A stretch of 64,000 nucleotides of DNA. Origin: Anaspis maculata (taxonomy: Eukaryota > Arthropoda > Insecta > Coleoptera > Scraptiidae). Each line of letters opens with the position of its first letter. Position 1 is the first letter of the stretch. Where the stretch lies: the NCBI GenBank assembly GCA_949128115.1, contig OX421966.1, positions 68,755,416-68,819,415 on the forward strand, written 5' to 3'. The notes below the pieces were generated by a model, which was not told the DNA's origin, made no database searches, and saw only the letters and a list, made by a program, of their open reading frames with translations. Position numbers and translations under genes: made by a program. Below, piece after piece: positions 48,401-56,800 of this stretch.

Positions 48401-51005
48401 TCCCAACCTCACGGTAACATTTTGTGATAAACCTCGTCACCGGCCCCAATTTTGTGATATCCCTCCCTTCCCTACATTAAATTAAGTAAGCTATGATGCG
48501 TCCAATTACCCTAAAGTCATATTTCGTTGTGCCGTAGATTTTATTTCACCTTTACCTAAGTTATTTAAATCAATTACACCTGCCTCAACTTCACGTCGTA
48601 CTAATACCTCAAGCCTACTCTAGTAGTAACCTCACGTTCTTTTAAAGGGAATGAATTGAATAAATATTGAAAAATAAACAAAGTCATTTAACCACACCTC
48701 AATTTTATTACAAATTAATCAATCATCGCCAACTTAATTAAATTCACCTTAATTATTCATTTTATAATTTCCTAACGTGCTGACGTTCAGCTAGCGTTCG
48801 GAATTGTTTTATTCAGTTTACATTCGGTTTCTGAAAGAAAAGTACATCCTAATACCGTATGCAATCCTACGACGAATTTGTTCAACCCTTGCAAATTAAT
48901 TCCGTTCTCATTCTTCCTAATTTTCAGAATTATGGGTGAAGCCATTTCCTAGTACACTTGAGTTTAATTCCCTGCCTGATTTTAATTCTTTGTCCAGTTT
49001 TCAATTCAACCCTTTCTTCCCTTTCGCCCATTCACCCTGGTACGAAAAGAAATCTTTACTGTTTAATTGTACTTAGAGAGATTATTGTTCACTGAGTTTT
49101 GTCTTGATCTTTCGAATTTATAGCCATTATTTTTAATTATTGATCAAATAATTTACATAAAATTTGAGTGTTGACATTCCATAGATTTTATGCATCCAGC
49201 TGGTGCTATAGTTTATAATTTGGAGACTTATCCAGCAGCTCGGTTTCATGCAGGTTCAATACCATTACACAAATTTACAATATGGAGTACAAGTCATCGC
49301 AATGAGCCTCTAATTAATTAGCCTGCAAAATTTTATGTCTCGTTCATTTCTTATCTTGAAGTGTTTCGAAACGACACTGAATTTTCTGGCATTGTTCTTA
49401 AGAGGTTCTCTTTGTTTGGAACGCTAGCTTATAGAAAATATAGCTCATAGAAAATATCGCGTAATCAAGATTTTGCCCAGGTTTGATTTGCATAAATACT
49501 GCTAGTGCTTGTTTCAGCTAATAGAGTCTACAAAATCATGCTCTGTCGGAAGCCAAATCTCTTAAAAGGGTTGCTGAGGTTTTCACCCTTTTTCTTGCGT
49601 CTGAAAGGTAGTTATCTGAAAACAAGGGGCCGCATTTTAAAAGCTCAGAGCAATTACAAAGAATTGAAATCGGCTTGACACTTATCATGGCTGTTCAAAA
49701 GATCAAACAAAACCTACTATCATTTTCTAAACCAAAACAATTACTTCAACCTTATTTAAACAATGAGCATTTGATTACAAAATGGAAATCAGACTTGCCT
49801 TAATATTTTCCTTTCACGTCACTGATGTACTACAAATCTATCACAGTGTTTTAGCACTTTTCTTAATTTATTCTTCTTAAAAAATATCAGTTTTCTTCCA
49901 GCCAAATACACCCGTTGTGCTCGACTCTTACCACTCGAATCCTCTCACCAGTCGCTACTCTGGGACCGCTTCTTATTTTTCCACACCCCGTCTCCCGTCA
50001 CAACCCTCTGGCCTACAAACGTCGATGCCTTTTGCCTGCATCCGGTTTCGATGCTGGCCGGCCAAAATCGATATATTTCGCATTCCTCAACCCAATTTCT
50101 TTCCTTTCTTATATCGCCCGTAATCCTAATTTTATTCCCAAATATTTCATTCCCCTTTATTTTATAATTCTAAGGCGTTCTGCCACAGTACTAAGATTCA
50201 TTTTTCCGGGCGAAGTCTGAGAAATTCAATAACTGGGTAGCCTGGATTCTGGATTTATTGGGGGGAGTTGATGAAATCTAGTTGCACCTGGAACGTAGAC
50301 CTCACTATATTGGACCCATCGTACCTCTACCAGACTTTCCGGACTCACCGAGCTACAATGTGGTGCCGGATGTTGAAATAAAAAGCCTCTGGGTAAGATG
50401 GGCGAAGGCCCGAAAGGCCCTTTCGGGTAACTCATTTACCTGATGACGACCAACAGCTTGGTGGAAGGGTTCATGTGCTGCACCCTGCGGGGCGCCTCTT
50501 TCGTGATGAAATACGACGGAGTCTTCTCGATGGTCAGCTGGCCCTCCAGCGTGGGAGGCATCCTCTGCCTGTACCACTGGAAGCCTTTGGCGTAGTTCTT
50601 GTCGAAAAAGTGCACCTCGCTGCCGGCGGCCCGGACATCCGGATGGATCCTGATGAACTCCAGAAGCGCCCTGGTGCCTCCCTTTTTTACTCCTGCGAGT
50701 GAGTGTCAAAAAAGCTATTAAAATCTTGAAACAAAGCTCTTCTTATAAATAATGAGCTATAGCTTTGGTCTTATCTTATAAAGCTTGAGGTATTGTTTTG
50801 TACTTGTTGGTTGCATACCAATGATTAAAGCGTTGGGCAGCTGACGGGCGGGGCGCAGACCTTGCTCTCGGAAAAACTTGTATTTGGGGGATATGTCTGA
50901 TTCGTTGTTGTTCCCGATTCCGCCGAGTAGGGGCACCACGCGCACGGAGGTCGTGTAGTGCAGAGCTGTGGGGTTATCGGCCGGCACCACTGGATGTTGG
51001 CGCCA
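33433..51005 (-). CDS. Hs3st-B: Heparan sulfate glucosamine 3-O-sulfotransferase, sulfotransferase domain, four exons (5' end missing)
   Basis: A Golgi type II membrane enzyme that transfers sulfate from PAPS to the 3-OH of glucosamine in heparan sulfate. Minus-strand exons: 51005-50819, 50692-50440, 48241-48065 and 33751-33433. Phases agree, giving 311 residues. The order shows [20 protein letters not shown] (5'-phosphosulfate loop, KKGGT), then TIEKTPSYF and [18 protein letters not shown] (3'-phosphate-binding RDP..R..S). Next are [26 protein letters not shown] and [14 protein letters not shown]...HCLGKTKGR with the conserved cysteine pair. It ends [12 protein letters not shown] at TAA 33433. 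The GLIDTSW/RHFP-type region resembles HS3ST2/3/4/6 (Drosophila Hs3st-B) more than HS3ST1/5. The exon encoding the cytosolic tail, membrane anchor and stem is not identified and may lie outside the window. The 14.3-kb last intron contains the LINE and other transposons. Confidence 0.9.
33915..34205 (+). pseudogene. Ty3/gypsy reverse transcriptase fragment
   Basis: Three frames carry consecutive RT motifs: [19 protein letters not shown], then [14 protein letters not shown] with the catalytic YMDD, then [19 protein letters not shown]. Stops and frameshifts separate them. No LTRs, integrase or gag are recognised nearby, so this is a short decayed remnant inside the HS3ST intron. Confidence 0.75.
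34210..36451. other. HS3ST intronic sequence, no supported gene
   Basis: Moderately GC-rich at 34380-35060, then pyrimidine-rich. Open frames at 34379-34798 and 34477-34686 overlap in different frames and have no recognised domain. No clear LTR pair is found to complete the gypsy fragment. Confidence 0.4.
36452..37798. mobile_element. Inverted-repeat element with GGGCCTTATGAATAAA ends, 1.35 kb
   Basis: Ends 'GGGCCTTATGAATAAAGATC' and the inverse of 'gcttaatttttattcataaggccc' match over about 38 bp and include an internal 'aagcaattgcttttgctt' palindrome. ATA occurs on both flanks (36449-36451 and 37799-37801). The interior (36580-36900) is a roughly 125-bp tandem repeat with 'aaaaatattgaaaaaaatt' words. 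No transposase is seen. Confidence 0.65.
37802..39735. other. HS3ST intronic sequence, no supported gene
   Basis: AT-rich, with a GC-richer stretch at about 38030-38480. No exon, inverted repeat or known domain could be supported on either strand. Confidence 0.4.
39740..39990. repeat. About 125-bp tandem repeat, left block
   Basis: Two copies of a unit containing 'atcatggaccagttccataagtttcagagttttt' and 'cccctcaaaaccccatcctg'. The same unit recurs at 46790-47165, so the array is split by the transposon block 40034-46672. Confidence 0.65.
40034..40178. mobile_element. Small MITE with CGGGTTCCACCAAA ends
   Basis: Left 'ccgcgggttccaccaaaatt' and right '...agtttggtggaacccgagg' are inverse. It shares its subterminal sequence with the element at 29687-29803. 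Its right edge lies 20 bp from the LINE target site. Confidence 0.65.
40560..41972 (+). CDS. LINE ORF1 protein (gag-like, CCHC zinc knuckles), 470 aa
   Basis: An RNA-binding nucleocapsid-like protein of the retrotransposon. The N-terminal part is charged and low complexity ([17 protein letters not shown], a likely nuclear signal). A predicted coiled coil lies near residues 130-160 ([20 protein letters not shown]). The middle matches the general gag-like RRM-type region by position only. Three zinc knuckles start at residue 388: [14 protein letters not shown] (CX2CX4HX4C), [13 protein letters not shown] (CX2CX3HX4C), and CPNC...[10 protein letters not shown]. The stop TAG at 41970 is only 6 bases before the ATG of ORF2, suggesting reinitiation or stop-restart translation of ORF2. 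Codon use resembles A-rich LINE ORF1s. Confidence 0.9.
   Translation: MNNPENPFNRSIKMTRTPPEGEKKSKKPRVHDDDNQAPGDLQVEPPPQDNHTEFQNAPNHEGGADCEETDYRDSQNEDETGRYVQEIFYATDEIKKSVPLEGNPHIRTIFFAVDHITQNLLRITRKSGNVETDNIKLKFENYKLKNRIKELESQLVGVNDKHADSKGDTYARVVQSDTRRKQTTPLRTDSSEKTYGRLEPRHREEESLEHQEWTTPPQAKRFETMLKAGKVEETRKHWKEMKKEITKEDLQGALKSIRTRNDGTIILESHSEQQRVKLHEILKKNKEISYQDVQNTDPMLMLTGVEAGYTEQEIRDMLINENEEIDQKEESRETIIRLIARKKCRNAKKENLILQLCPRIFKALIRSEQINFDLTRIHIREYINLAICFKCSGFGHVAKNCSSESCCHRCGGRHDGQNCTAQELNCPNCKKLGISTRCHSARDINCPGYKKKLEQVRKQVNYNTSENGSA
41979..45452 (+). CDS. LINE ORF2: endonuclease-reverse transcriptase, 1157 aa
   Basis: The enzyme for target-primed reverse transcription. An apurinic-type endonuclease domain spans about residues 55-310, with [28 protein letters not shown] (near 195), TVDYVF and [10 protein letters not shown]. 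The reverse transcriptase spans about 520-800: [79 protein letters not shown] and the catalytic [12 protein letters not shown] (near 758). A C-terminal zinc-finger motif [19 protein letters not shown] begins near 1084. No RNase H domain is visible. All catalytic residues checked are present and the frame is uninterrupted, so the protein could be active. Confidence 0.95.
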   Translation: MCEGANVLKETRQDSQDESVSFQRVNEDRQEIAGHERAAREQQKVDLCARVGFERKNVSIVFWNVQGFKNLETFVSDNREFDILCISETWLTSELSAPPEYLADYRVVSSPALREFSRGRASGGLLFFCEKQYSVDTIHVSPHWIVCRVGYRDSSIIICSVYFRPLFEIKSVLELFHSVLDDVVSDYPDIMCVIGGDFNCRTGSGGEIPPEVLEGCDLFESRKSRDENVNGRGRTLLEFMTDNSFFLLNGRTRHDCPGGYTYCGPGGRSTVDYVFCSALGLGQVSDLRIMDDVIESDHFPAKLELHDFFNREIPVMHTRLTTSETYMTWREDLSLNYASAMQYSPGIALKGGVQESFDNLCNVMLQVSGYLGLRRQKVFGFATKRFANKKWFDMECREAKRILKDSLKECKQNNFSAQHVHIYLNSKKQYGKLLRSKKSNYDEACVEAVGNAKDSATFWRSLRGLRSSPTNAKVNLTVEQWEEFYKDVYTPRVSLGVSFFDAGSEILDSPITFEQLSGALSKCKSRKSPGPDGFAFEFFKGLPQNWLLYLQSMFNAVLSSEVLPRQWSNISIVMLHKKGPVDDPLNYRGIALTNCCTKIFTQILLERLVAWTDMTGVIPECQSGFREGRGCLDGVFVLNSLIQIQLRLKRRRVYAAFIDFKRAFDSLDHSILWHKLYSLGLSAKIIRILKKLYDCATMRVRVGGEYTRSFDVTSGVLQGETLSPLLFSLFISDMEGFFRESGVTGLNINNYTDIVLLLYADDLVILGDSPADINRKLRVLQSYCRNNRLTVNVEKCSVLCFGRGCSGWDRGLTFLYGEQKIKTANSYTYLGIQFCSSSVFLQASKAAVTKAKTATGGVMSLMSRAKVDCWDSRIRLYQAIVISSISHCIAVYGLRYVELIGRIQVHFFKRLLSLAGNTPDYIVRLEMGLPRLSLYILEMALNWIERVLRMNNRRFPRLCFDRLAAIESGESRYNWASQVKEYFVGAGHGQSWLNLESGSFDLCRGDILSFYRDKYLREDIERARSSSFSGRFVTFNFDENPKDYLRLRLPIHYTRLIAQMRLASDKYIKLSFRGICYRIAADEICSICNLNQNEDLNHFLFKCPLYSNIRSAYISKNLSNTDDLFVFLDENVRGKVVKDICNFVMNALRIRAFCRNE
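45854..46669. mobile_element. PIF-Harbinger element, 816 bp, internally deleted
   Basis: Inverted ends GGCAGCAGTCACACTG... at 45854 and ...CAGTGTGACTGCTGCC at 46669. TTA flanks both sides (45851-45853 and 46670-46672), the PIF-Harbinger duplication. Subterminal 'ccaccacccact' repeats mirror 'agtgggtggtgg' at the right. A hairpin 'tgtagcgaa.gttgcctaaaa' lies at 46446-46494. It retains an N-terminal piece of the transposase frame on the minus strand but lacks the catalytic region. Confidence 0.9.
45952..46482 (-). pseudogene. Harbinger transposase N-terminal fragment
   Basis: The open frame contains [40 protein letters not shown] and [10 protein letters not shown], the characteristic segment just before the nuclease domain of PIF-Harbinger transposases (and HARBI1). 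The conserved start is probably the internal methionine near [11 protein letters not shown]. The frame then runs into the element's terminal repeats, so the DDE domain is deleted. It could at most make a truncated DNA-element-derived peptide. Confidence 0.75.
46790..47165. repeat. About 120-bp tandem repeat, right block, three copies
   Basis: Units carry 'atttcgattt.aaccccct.aaat' followed by 'tttttctgtaatcacgactttattatggaccagttccataagttt'. It is homologous to 39740-39990 across the inserted block, and a partial unit occurs at 45615-45665. Confidence 0.75.
47166..48064. other. HS3ST intronic sequence with a 92-bp direct repeat
   Basis: 'gtgggagaaatgcgtggtcggac' at 47839 recurs as 'gtgggagaaatgtgtggtcggac' at 47915. 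No exon beyond the HS3ST exon at 48065 is recognised. Confidence 0.5.
48242..50439. other. HS3ST intron, no feature seen
   Basis: A 2.2-kb intron between the exons ending LLVVIR and starting DPVTRAI. Pyrimidine-rich on the + strand. No transposon ends, tandem arrays or open frames of note. Confidence 0.6.
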
Positions 51006-52740
51006 CTGAAATCAAAAGCGAAACTCTTTAGAAGCGACACAAGCGAAGGCATAGCGGTGTGAGCCCTTATCCTCGCCCTTAATCAGCTCACTCTTCAATA
51101 ATTATGAAGGACACAAAAGAACAATTTCAACACAGACGGTTATAGGAAATAAACAGCTCAATGATCTTAATTTTGGACTCACGAGCTTTAATTGGCGCAG
51201 ACAGCCCTTGGTCATCACCAGACTAGCCTCTTATACTCACCTTGATTAGTTTAAAAGAGCGGTAGTTAACCCTGAATGTCAGACTTCAACCTTGAAACGT
51301 ACCAATAAGTTTTCCGCAACTGTTGAGAGTTGAAACGCGGGTTTTAACGAGAGTTATTTGACCCTGATGGACTTCAAGATTGATGGTGATATTTACGCGA
51401 AGGACGGACCATGCATGTCATAGTCATATGAGTGAGAAAGAGATAGTACGTAGACAGCAGCTACGTGACTACAATCACGCAATGTCTCAGAATTGCTGGT
51501 AAAGAAACCATTCATTCAGCAGCAAACACGACAATTTTCTCTTATCGTCTAGACAAAAATCTATTTGTCAATTTATAGTAAGATTTGGTTTCAAAAGAGG
51601 CAGGACTTTCCTACAGGCAGCGCAGAGAAACCAGCCGCTGTTGTTGGTTAAGAAGGGAACACGGGAAGACGTCATCGAAGATTATGAGGAACCCTTGAAG
51701 CGTTCAATTCGTTACGAGTTATTAGCCGGTCGACAGTTACGAACAAATTATTAGCGAGTCACGATGTAAGTCACGGGTCGAAACCTTATAAATTGACGCT
51801 TGCTGCTAGGAAGTTCTCAAGGACCTCTCAACTTTGCTAAGAACTCTCAAATTCTTTAGTGAAAAGTGAAAATGCAACATAAATAATTATTGAGGCGAAA
51901 GGGCCGTTTCATAAACCCGAAATTCAAGAGCTAAGATAGTGAAAGTTAATATTGGAAAACCATGCGAAGTAAATACCGCATTCACGATGCGAATAAAAAA
52001 CCACTGGCGTTAGACGGTACCATGTGCCCACGTTGGGCTCTCGAATGAAATCGACCTATGCACTATGCAGCCCAATAATCGTTCAAATACAGTGGTTATA
52101 AGTGCGCAGAAAGCTGGATCGTTGCAATATTAAGTCATGTTTTAGTGGGATGGCCATCTAGCAGGTAGGATTTGTATCAGATAAAATGAATCGCCGCGAC
52201 ATCCCTTTCCTGAAAGAACAATTACCGGGACTCTCACTTGGCATTCGGATCTCTTTCTGTAATTATTTCTCGTAGGAAAACGAAATAATGCCCCTCTATA
52301 TTTTTAACCGTTATTATGACCTCTCTGGTTCAATCACAGGAGTGCACCTCTCAAATGAGCGTATTTGCTACAATTACTTTCCGAGTGGGTTGACGTCACA
52401 TGCTACACAGTGACGTAACCTATAGCTTGGGTGACCACGTGTTATTGTTAATTGTAATTATTTCAAGGGCATTCCCTAATTTAACTCGATAAATGAAGTA
52501 TACCTAGCCCAGACTGGCTAGCCATTATTATTTGTGCTTTGTGAATACTAATTTAGTTTTATAAATATATTGCGTTTGTTGATTGAAGAAACGTTTTTGA
52601 ATTTTTGATTTAAAATGACGTAATCACTGCATTTACAAGAAAGTCCATACTACCTGCCATATGGCTGCTTGGACACGGATCCAACCTTTTACATGCCTGC
52701 TGGACAATCATAACAACTGGACAATGTAATGATTCTGTTC
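51006..52740. other. Upstream HS3ST sequence; 5' exon not found
   Basis: The first exon seen at 51005 begins mid-protein ([12 protein letters not shown]), so more 5' sequence exists. I searched the minus strand here for a methionine followed by a hydrophobic anchor and a donor site and found none convincing. It otherwise lacks clear repeats. Confidence 0.4.
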
Positions 52741-52749
52741 AAAACATGT

Positions 52750-53330
52750 ATCAGATTTTGAATACCGAATATTTTGACCACTTTACCCATTTCCTTCCAT
52801 TTGAATATTTTGCCATTTTTCTATTTCTAGTTGTAACTCCATCTAATTTACTAGATAGTGTAGCTACTCTTCAGCTCAGTTTATTTGTTTTGATAACAAC
52901 AGCATCAGCATTGTTGATCGATAAGAATAACACATTACAGAACTAGCAATTTACTTGGGTTAGCTAGCTTAGGTATATCAATTTATTATTTATATACACT
53001 TGATATATGGATGGTGCGCTACAACAACAAAAAATGTCTTGCAATGATAATGATGATAGATAACAGACAGGAATGAGATCAACAATCATCAATACTGATG
53101 TGAAAAATTGTATCTCGTAATTATTCTTATCGATCAACAATGCTAATGGGATTGTTATGAAAAAACTCAGCTCAAGAGTAGTAGATACACTATGTGGTGA
53201 ACTAGATGAGGTTACGACCGAGGTTAGGACTAGAAATAGTAGAATGGCAAAATGGTCAAACGAGACAAAATGGTTGAAATGGTCCAAACGGTTAGGTAGC
53301 CAGAATCCAATAGATATTTTGACCAAAATC
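52750..53330. repeat. Inverted repeat pair, arms of about 190-220 bp
   Basis: The stretch 52755-52940 ('ttttgccatttttctatttctagt', 'ttgttgatcgataagaataa') reappears inverted at about 53120-53320. The short loop has 'caatcatcaat.ctgatg'-type palindromes. Hydrophobic frames on both arms are reflections of one another. This block is fused to the receptor-like frame that follows. Confidence 0.6.
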
Positions 53331-53699
53331 ATTACATTGTCCAGTCACTTAGGACTACTGACAGTGGAGCCACTCAAGAAAAGCTCACAATGGAAGTTCG
53401 CACTTGCAATTGCAATGGTAGCGTGCAACGTTTTAGCAAGTCTCATCACTTTCAAACGGTTCGACAAAACGGAATTCGCATTGAACACTGGATATATATT
53501 TTCCAAATTTTTTCAAGTCTTATCGGTTTGCATTGCGGTTATTTTCACCAAAAAACACGAAATATTGACAATGAGCATTCTGAAAAGACTTGGTGGACTT
53601 GGAACGTCAATCAGTCTCTGTTTTTTCGACAGCTTCGTACTGACAATATGTGCGTTGGAGATGCTGATGAAAACCTTGAATATGACCTTTTCGATGTAG
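53300..53699 (+). pseudogene. Possible gustatory-receptor fragment
   Basis: From about residue 50 of the frame 53157-53699 the protein reads LTKIITLSSHLGLL, then hydrophobic segments: FALAIAMVACNVLASLI, a second in GYIFSKFFQVLSVCIAVIF, KKHEILTMSILKRL, and a third in SLCFFDSFVLTICALEMLM. The spacing and the K-rich loop before MSILKRL resemble the N-terminal third of insect gustatory receptors. The frame stops at 53697. The signature C-terminal TYhhhhhQF motif is absent, and the start lies in repeat sequence. It is either a fragment or the first exon of an unrecognised gene. Confidence 0.35.
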
Positions 53700-54325
53700 A
53701 AATTAGGGGTGAATAGTTTCATCTCCATCATACCCATTTTACGTTGTTAATACCATTGTACCGTTGAGGGCAGTCTTAGCCCCATAACTCGGCTAGCCTG
53801 AACGGGTGCCTTGTTTTTTTTTTGTAAAAAGCAAATATCTGATTATTTCTGTGAAAGCTCAGCTTTATACGAAAAATGCCCACCTCGGTAGTAATATAGA
53901 GCATTTTGCATAGTATGTATGAGTGGCATGCGCGCACCACTTCTTTACAGTTGTTGGTTGCGTCAGAAAAAAAATCATATCTAAAAAACTATAAGTCCTA
54001 GATCAAAATTTTTTCTTTTGAAAAATTCTGCAATACTTTGGCTCCAATCGCTTCGCTGGTTGTATACAAGGCTGGTCGACGTTATGTTGTACTATAGGTT
54101 GCCTCATCCAGTTTATGCGTGACGTCACAAGATACCGTCCGGGATCTTGATTTTGGCTGAAACTGATGTCGCTTTTTTCGTTTGACATTTCGGATCTTAT
54201 TTCGACGGAATTTTAAATGAATCGGGCATGCTTTTATTCACCAAAACACAGTTTGAACCGCCGAACTGTCAAGACCAAGAACAAGGCTTAACGTTATCAC
54301 GAGGTGAAGCGAACGGCGCATCTGT

Positions 54326-54409
54326 CACCGGGTAGCTCATTGGTAAAGAACCTGACTTTCAACAGGAAGGTAGTGGGATCAAACCGCAGCCGTGCCGAAC
54401 TTTTTTTTT
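54326..54409 (+). ncRNA. tRNA-like Pol III block (left arm)
   Basis: GGTAGCTCATTGGTAAAGAA matches an A-box/D-arm (TRGCnnAnnnGG). An anticodon-arm-like CCTGACTTTCAACAGG follows. GGGATCAAACCGC is a degraded B-box/T-arm. A T9 run at 54401-54409 would end Pol III transcription. Acceptor pairing is poor, so it is a tRNA-derived sequence, not a functional tRNA gene. Confidence 0.5.
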
Positions 54410-54523
54410 CAAAAACACCCAAACTGTGATTTTTAAAATTAAATATGAGTTGGGCAACACTAATTTAAATTTTGTTTTCTCTTTCTGATTTTAAAAATCA
54501 CAATTTGGGTGTTTTTGAAGAAA

Positions 54524-54607
54524 AAAAAGTTCGGCACGGGTGCGGTTCGATCTCACTACCTTCCTGTTGAAAGTCAGGTTTTTTACCAATGAGCTACCCG
54601 GTGACAG
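54524..54607 (-). ncRNA. tRNA-like Pol III block (right arm)
   Basis: An inverted copy of the left block with a B-box-like GAGATCGAACC closer to consensus than the left copy, followed on the minus strand by a T8 run. The two blocks face each other, so convergent transcription would give complementary RNAs. Confidence 0.5.
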
Positions 54608-54924
54608 ATGCGCCGTTCGCTTCACCTCGTGATAACGTTAAGCCTTGTTCTTGGTCTTGACAGTTCGGCGGTTCAAATTGTGTTTTGGTGAATAAAAGCA
54701 TGCCCGATTCATTTAAGAACCACCAATCGTTGAATGTGCATTAACCATTTCTCGTCCAGTTCAGAAATTTGGTGGATTTCCGTCGAAGTAAGATCCGAAA
54801 TGTCAAACGAAAAAAGCGACATCAGTTTCAGCCAAAATCAAGATCCCGGACGGTATCTTGTGACGTCACGCATAAACTGGATGAGGCAACCTATAGTACA
54901 ACATAACGTCGACCAGCCTTGGGT

Positions 54925-56300
54925 TGTATATAGAAAACTGTGAAAATAAAAAAATTTCTCGCTGATTGAAAATCATGCTGCATTCATAGCCGATTAAAAT
55001 GTTTATAAACCTTATAAATAAATAATAAACCATTGTTTCTCAATGCTGTAACAGTTCGCTGTCACTGCGACGAAGGTCTGGATATGTACTTCAATTTAAA
55101 AAAAAAATAGGCACAAAGCTTCATTAGATCCAAAGATATGATGATGGAAAGGCTGACATCCATGCGCTTTCTCTATTTTAAATGAGTTTCACGAGTTGTG
55201 CATTCTTTATTGTTGTTAAAGATTGTTTATATTTGACCGATCATCTTCAAACGTCGTCGGTATCAACCTGCAATAGTTGAGATTCGATTAGCGAAAGAAT
55301 GAACTAGATATATTGAACCGTTCAAAAGATACGGGAGATTTAGGTGAATTTTGTTAAGAAACGAGGAACGAGGAAAAAAAAAGATCAAGAAAAAAAAGCG
55401 GCCACAAATAGCCTCCGCCACTACGTCTAGCGAGGCTTGAAAAAACTTATTCCCAAGGTTTCTGACTCACCTTGTATAGAGAACAAAATTCAATACATAT
55501 CCAGTGATTGGTTTTCTTTACTCATAATTCTACCACAATCAGTCAAATGAACTCTTGGAATCGCGGAGCTTGAAGGGCTTGAAGGAATACCCTTTTACAC
55601 TTCATAACTTCAAAAATAAAAGTTCAAGAATTCTTTGAGATTTTTTTTCCGTCCCATCAAATACTCCATGTTATATTATTATACATATTGTTTAGTCCCG
55701 ACACTTTTAAATCATACTGTATACAGTGTGTCAATCACAATTTGACTCTGTCGTCCACAAATATTTTTTCAGAAGAAATTCTTTTTTTTTGAGCTTTTAG
55801 TTCACGACTTCTTTCTGTATGGTAAACAAAAACAAAAGATGCAACGGAAAGTTCATTTTTGCTCTCGTGTGTCTTCGCACAAGTCCACCAGAACCCCATC
55901 AGATAATAGAAATGAGAGGAGGCGGAGCCCTACACTCCAACTTCTTCATTCTACAAAATAAAAACTTCAAAACTTGAAGGACATTTTTCTGATACATTCG
56001 AAGAACTTTTCTAAGCTGCTTTGGACTCTGGGACGCTATTCCTATGACACTCTATACAAGCATGGCCGACGCACGTCTGTGTCTCGCTCCGCCCTTCTTC
56101 CTTCCCCCTTCGCATACCTTGGCAATTATGTAAGAATTCAAGAGAGCTATTGGCGAGTTTCAAGATCGAATACGCCATCTGACGGCCAACGTGTAAACGA
56201 CGTTTGTGCACGGATCAACTGCAGATTTGTGTGGGCTCTTATGAGCGTTGCGGTGTTTGGGGACTTTATTTGATTCCATCTGACTTGACGCGGCGTTAAT
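54925..56300. other. No supported gene
   Basis: AT-rich. A short frame at 55974-56273 overlaps the opposite-strand frame 56147-56431 and neither has a recognised domain. No inverted ends noted. Confidence 0.4.
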
Positions 56301-56317
56301 TTTTTCCAACAAAGTAC

Positions 56318-56800
56318 GTGAGCCACGCACGTTTCATTATCTCGAATATATTGGGTGTCGTCGATTGCAAAAGCATTGAATTTTTGAATAAGAGTGGCAC
56401 GTGTACGACGACTGGCAAACAAAAGTGGCATAGAATGGAAGGTGGCAAGATAGATAGTGACAAAAAGTGGCGGAGAATTAGTTGTGTTTCCGAGTGTGAG
56501 TCGCGCTGTGGAAACCGGAAAAAGGAAGAGTTACATTTCCACCGTTTCCCGTCGAAAGCGGAAGACGCAAGTTGGGTAGTCAAAATGACAAACAAACTCG
56601 GCACTGTGGAAAATATGACTACGAGAAAAGCCTGGGAAGTGTCGTTGAAAATGGGAACTTTATATGGCTGCATCGAAGAAGCACAGCTGCGATATTTTTG
56701 CATGTCCCGGACTGGCCTGCTTTGCAAGTACATTTGAACGTTCCAATTTCACAGGAACTGCCACTATTATTTTTTTTTAATTACATTCCCAGTTACCTAG
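56318..56800 (+). pseudogene. THAP-domain gene fragment with probable frameshift
   Basis: From M at 56437 the frame reads ISCVSECESRCGNRKKEELHFHRFPSK then WVVKMTNKLGTV, the first half of a THAP zinc finger (C-x4-C, then the FHRFP signature). The second half, expected as CxxHFENGNF, is found in the next frame as VVENGNFIWLHRR (about 56638-56680), implying an indel and loss of the CxxH pair. Compare the separate THAP fragment at 11682-11864. A DNA-binding role is inferred from family only. Confidence 0.5.

Larger units (their letters stand above)
54068..54924. mobile_element. Foldback element carrying two convergent tRNA-like sequences
   Basis: Arms 54068-54440 and 54487-54924 are inverted copies. 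The outer ends read 'aaggctggtcgacgttatgt'. The right arm has an extra 60 bp near 54716-54775. Each arm contains a tRNA-like block followed by a T-run toward the centre. Duplicate open frames (MSNEKSDISFSQNQ) on opposite strands come from the symmetry. Confidence 0.8.

Noticed and set aside
50475..50702. Plus-strand frame at the HS3ST exon
   Set aside because: Antisense of the PAPS-binding-loop exon.
52746..53332. Hydrophobic frames on both strands as two membrane proteins
   Set aside because: They are mirror images produced by the inverted repeat and lack splice or start support.
54326..54607. Functional tRNA-Glu(TTC) gene pair
   Set aside because: Acceptor-stem pairing fails and the T-arm is mismatched; kept only as tRNA-like sequence.
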